DNA of 64,000 nucleotides from Anaerolineae bacterium (GTDB lineage Bacteria > Chloroflexota > Anaerolineae > Aggregatilineales > Phototrophicaceae). Below are positions 62,648 through 64,000 of this stretch, in pieces. Numbering within the stretch: the first letter of the stretch is position 1; every line of letters starts with the position of its first letter. Below the pieces are notes generated by a model. The model was not told the origin of the DNA. It saw only the letters and a list, made by a program, of their open reading frames with translations, and searched no databases. The stretch covers positions 62,001 to 126,000 of the forward strand of contig JAJEBE010000049.1 in NCBI GenBank assembly GCA_022822545.1, given 5' to 3'. Both the position numbers and the translations under genes were made by a program.

Positions 62648-63286
62648 ATGATGCCCGAAGCGTCACCGTTAACACTGACCGACCGACTGAGGAAGCTCGC
62701 GAGCGCCCCGCTTGAGCGCTGCGCCAGCCTGCTTGCAAGGCTGGGAATTCATCCCGATTGGATTACCGTCGCTGGCTTGCTGCTGGTGGCCCTGGCCGCA
62801 GCATTCCTGGCGCATGGCGAATTCCTGGCGGGCGGCGCGCTTCTCTTGCTCAGCCTGCCCCTGGACGCCCTGGACGGGGCGGTGGCGCGGGCGATTGGGC
62901 GGGGGGGCGCTTTTGGCATGGTGCTGGATTCAACCCTGGACCGCTACGCTGACGGTTTAATTTTCGCCGCTTTCAGTTATTATTTTGCCGCGAACGCGCG
63001 ATTTGACATGCTGCTTCTGGCGCTCGCCGCCTTGCTTGGCAGCTTTCTGGTCAGTTACATTCGCGCGCGCGCCGACGACGCCAAGGTCGCCGTCGGCACA
63101 ACTGTCGGATTCTTCACGCGATTGGAGCGAGTGGCGGTCATACTTGTCATGACCATAAGCAGCGGCCTGCTGGAAACCGCGCTCCCGCTGGAAATCGGTA
63201 CGCTGATCCTGGCTATCGGCACAAACATTACCGCGCTGCAACGACTCCGGCATGTATACTCAAGGCTGAAAGACCGAGGTGATTAA
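62648..63286 (+). CDS. CDP-alcohol phosphatidyltransferase
   Basis: 212 residues of integral membrane enzyme transferring a phosphatidyl group from CDP-diacylglycerol to an alcohol. The CDP-binding motif DALDGAVARAIGRGGAFGMVLDSTLD fits D-X2-D-G-X2-A-R-X8-G-X3-D-X3-D. The acceptor (glycerol phosphate, inositol phosphate, other) is not readable. Start at 62648 or the next ATG at 62651. The lgt gene begins directly after its stop. Confidence 0.9.
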   Translation: MMPEASPLTLTDRLRKLASAPLERCASLLARLGIHPDWITVAGLLLVALAAAFLAHGEFLAGGALLLLSLPLDALDGAVARAIGRGGAFGMVLDSTLDRYADGLIFAAFSYYFAANARFDMLLLALAALLGSFLVSYIRARADDAKVAVGTTVGFFTRLERVAVILVMTISSGLLETALPLEIGTLILAIGTNITALQRLRHVYSRLKDRGD

Positions 63287-64000
63287 ATGGAATTTGAACA
63301 AGCCTATGTTGTCATTGGCAACCTGCAAATACGCTACTACGGGATCATCATTGTCATCGCCTTGCTCGCCGGGGCTTATGTCGCTTCGCTGCTCGCCAGC
63401 CGCAGCGGCCGCGACAGCGATCACATCTGGGGCGGCTTAACCTGGGCGATCATTCCCGGCATCATCGGCGCGCGCCTGTGGTTCGTGCTCTTCCCGCCGG
63501 TATCATTGATCGCCGGCTGCGGCATCGAAGGCGAGATTTGCCAGGATACCGCCTGGTTCCTCGAGAACTTCTTCGACCGGGAGAGCGGCGCCATCGCGAT
63601 ATGGAGCGGGGGCTTGAGCATCTTCGGCGGGTTGATCGGCGCTGCTTTTGGCGCCTGGCTCTATCTCAGCGCCTGGCATAACCGCATCGTCGGCTTGTTT
63701 ACCACGATTCTCACGCCCGTCCTGTGGCTGTACCAATTGCTGGAATGGCTCGTGACCATGATTGTCGCGCGCCTGCGCGGTAAAGACGCCAGCCCCTTCC
63801 GCTACCAGCGGCCCCAAAGCGACTTCCCGGATGAAGGCATGTACTTGCGGCCCTGGATGGACATCGCCGCTGTCGCCATTCCCTTGGGCCAGGCCATCGG
63901 CCGCTTCGCCAATTACGTCAATCAAGAGTTGTACGGCGCGCCGACCAACTTGCCCTGGGGCATCCAGATCCCGCGAGAAGCCCGCGTCGCGCCTTTTGAA
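63287..64000 (+). CDS. lgt: Prolipoprotein diacylglyceryl transferase (3' partial)
   Basis: Lgt attaches diacylglycerol to the lipobox Cys of prolipoproteins. ATG 63287 follows a GACCGAGGTG; the 238 codons visible are open to the window end. IWSGGLSIFGGLIGA and IGRFANYVNQELYG (the Lgt signature, normally GRxGNFxNxE) are present, as are GIRLWFVLFP-like membrane segments. A mid-region insertion of about 40 residues (LWLYQLLEWLVTMIV...SDFPDE) appears between the two conserved blocks. The 3' end is outside the window. Confidence 0.93.
   Translation, partial: MEFEQAYVVIGNLQIRYYGIIIVIALLAGAYVASLLASRSGRDSDHIWGGLTWAIIPGIIGARLWFVLFPPVSLIAGCGIEGEICQDTAWFLENFFDRESGAIAIWSGGLSIFGGLIGAAFGAWLYLSAWHNRIVGLFTTILTPVLWLYQLLEWLVTMIVARLRGKDASPFRYQRPQSDFPDEGMYLRPWMDIAAVAIPLGQAIGRFANYVNQELYGAPTNLPWGIQIPREARVAPFE

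Noticed and set aside
1..64000. CRISPR array or phage/IS element
   Set aside because: No regularly spaced direct repeats, integrase or intact transposase was seen on reading both strands.

Overview
This 64 kb window is from a bacterial chromosome that is GC-rich over most of its length, with one clearly AT-richer gene. The best guess at lineage is Chloroflexota, probably Anaerolineae-like. The grounds are the EF-Tu switch I region, which has Ile-Arg before the HVEYET segment, a Chloroflexota-type adenylate kinase with a Tyr/Asn-rich LID, RNase Y and RecX side by side, a zinc-type S14, and a long ecdysteroid-kinase-like phosphotransferase beside the ribosomal genes. This is inference from protein motifs; no 16S gene is present.

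Region 1 (1-21071) is the str/S10/spc/alpha ribosomal supercluster on the plus strand: rpsG (5' partial), fusA, tuf, rpsJ, rplC-D-W-B, rpsS, rplV, rpsC, rplP, rpmC, rpsQ, rplN-X-E, rpsN, rpsH, rplF-R, rpsE, rpmD, rplO, secY, adk, map, rpmJ, rpsM, rpsK, rpoA, rplQ, truA, rplM, rpsI. infA is not found between map and rpmJ, and rpsD is not found between rpsK and rpoA. A strong extended -10 promoter sits in the infA gap. A 167-nt structured spacer lies between rpsJ and rplC. An intrinsic terminator closes the block after rpsI.

Region 2 (21.1-24.6 kb) holds a phosphotransferase-fold protein whose catalytic Asp is Asn, a YabN-type methylase-MazG fusion, and a SpoU-family RNA methyltransferase. It is followed by a 564-bp AT-rich gap with helically phased TTGTCCG repeats.

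Region 3 (25.2-32.7 kb) is surface polysaccharide metabolism: a long-form sugar-1-phosphate nucleotidyltransferase, and on the minus strand a UDP-sugar 6-dehydrogenase, a GT4 transferase, a GT9-GT26 fusion and a PfkB heptose-phosphate-type kinase. A Cys-less alkyltransferase-like DNA-repair protein and a VOC protein interrupt it.

Region 4 (32.7-39.7 kb, minus strand) has the remnant of a sugar ABC permease, an ABC exporter (ATPase plus two paralogous permeases) under a near-consensus promoter, and serS, a 62-codon membrane protein and lysS. LysRS carries an unusual C-terminal extension of about 100 residues, and its gene has an attenuator-like leader.

Region 5 (39.8-46.5 kb) has two paralogous MFS exporters, endonuclease III, a PIG-L deacetylase, tRNA-Cys, an NDUFA9-like SDR and recX.

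Region 6 (46.5-51.9 kb) has rny, then a 1257-codon AT-rich gene. It encodes a conserved N-terminal module, an SF1B RecD-like helicase and a C-terminal PD-(D/E)XK-like nuclease. It is probably acquired and is the best candidate here for an undescribed single-gene defence or genome-maintenance system.

Region 7 (52-64 kb) is a mix of envelope and housekeeping genes: a secreted four-PDZ protein, a TyrA-like dehydrogenase, an HD protein, a site-2 protease, an MGDG-synthase-like glycosyltransferase, a secreted beta-propeller-like protein, a 52-aa small protein with a strong ribosome site and its own terminator, a MenC/NSAR enolase, a histidine phosphatase, a Tet-like MFS pump, tRNA-Pro, a CDP-alcohol phosphatidyltransferase, and the start of lgt, cut by the window end.
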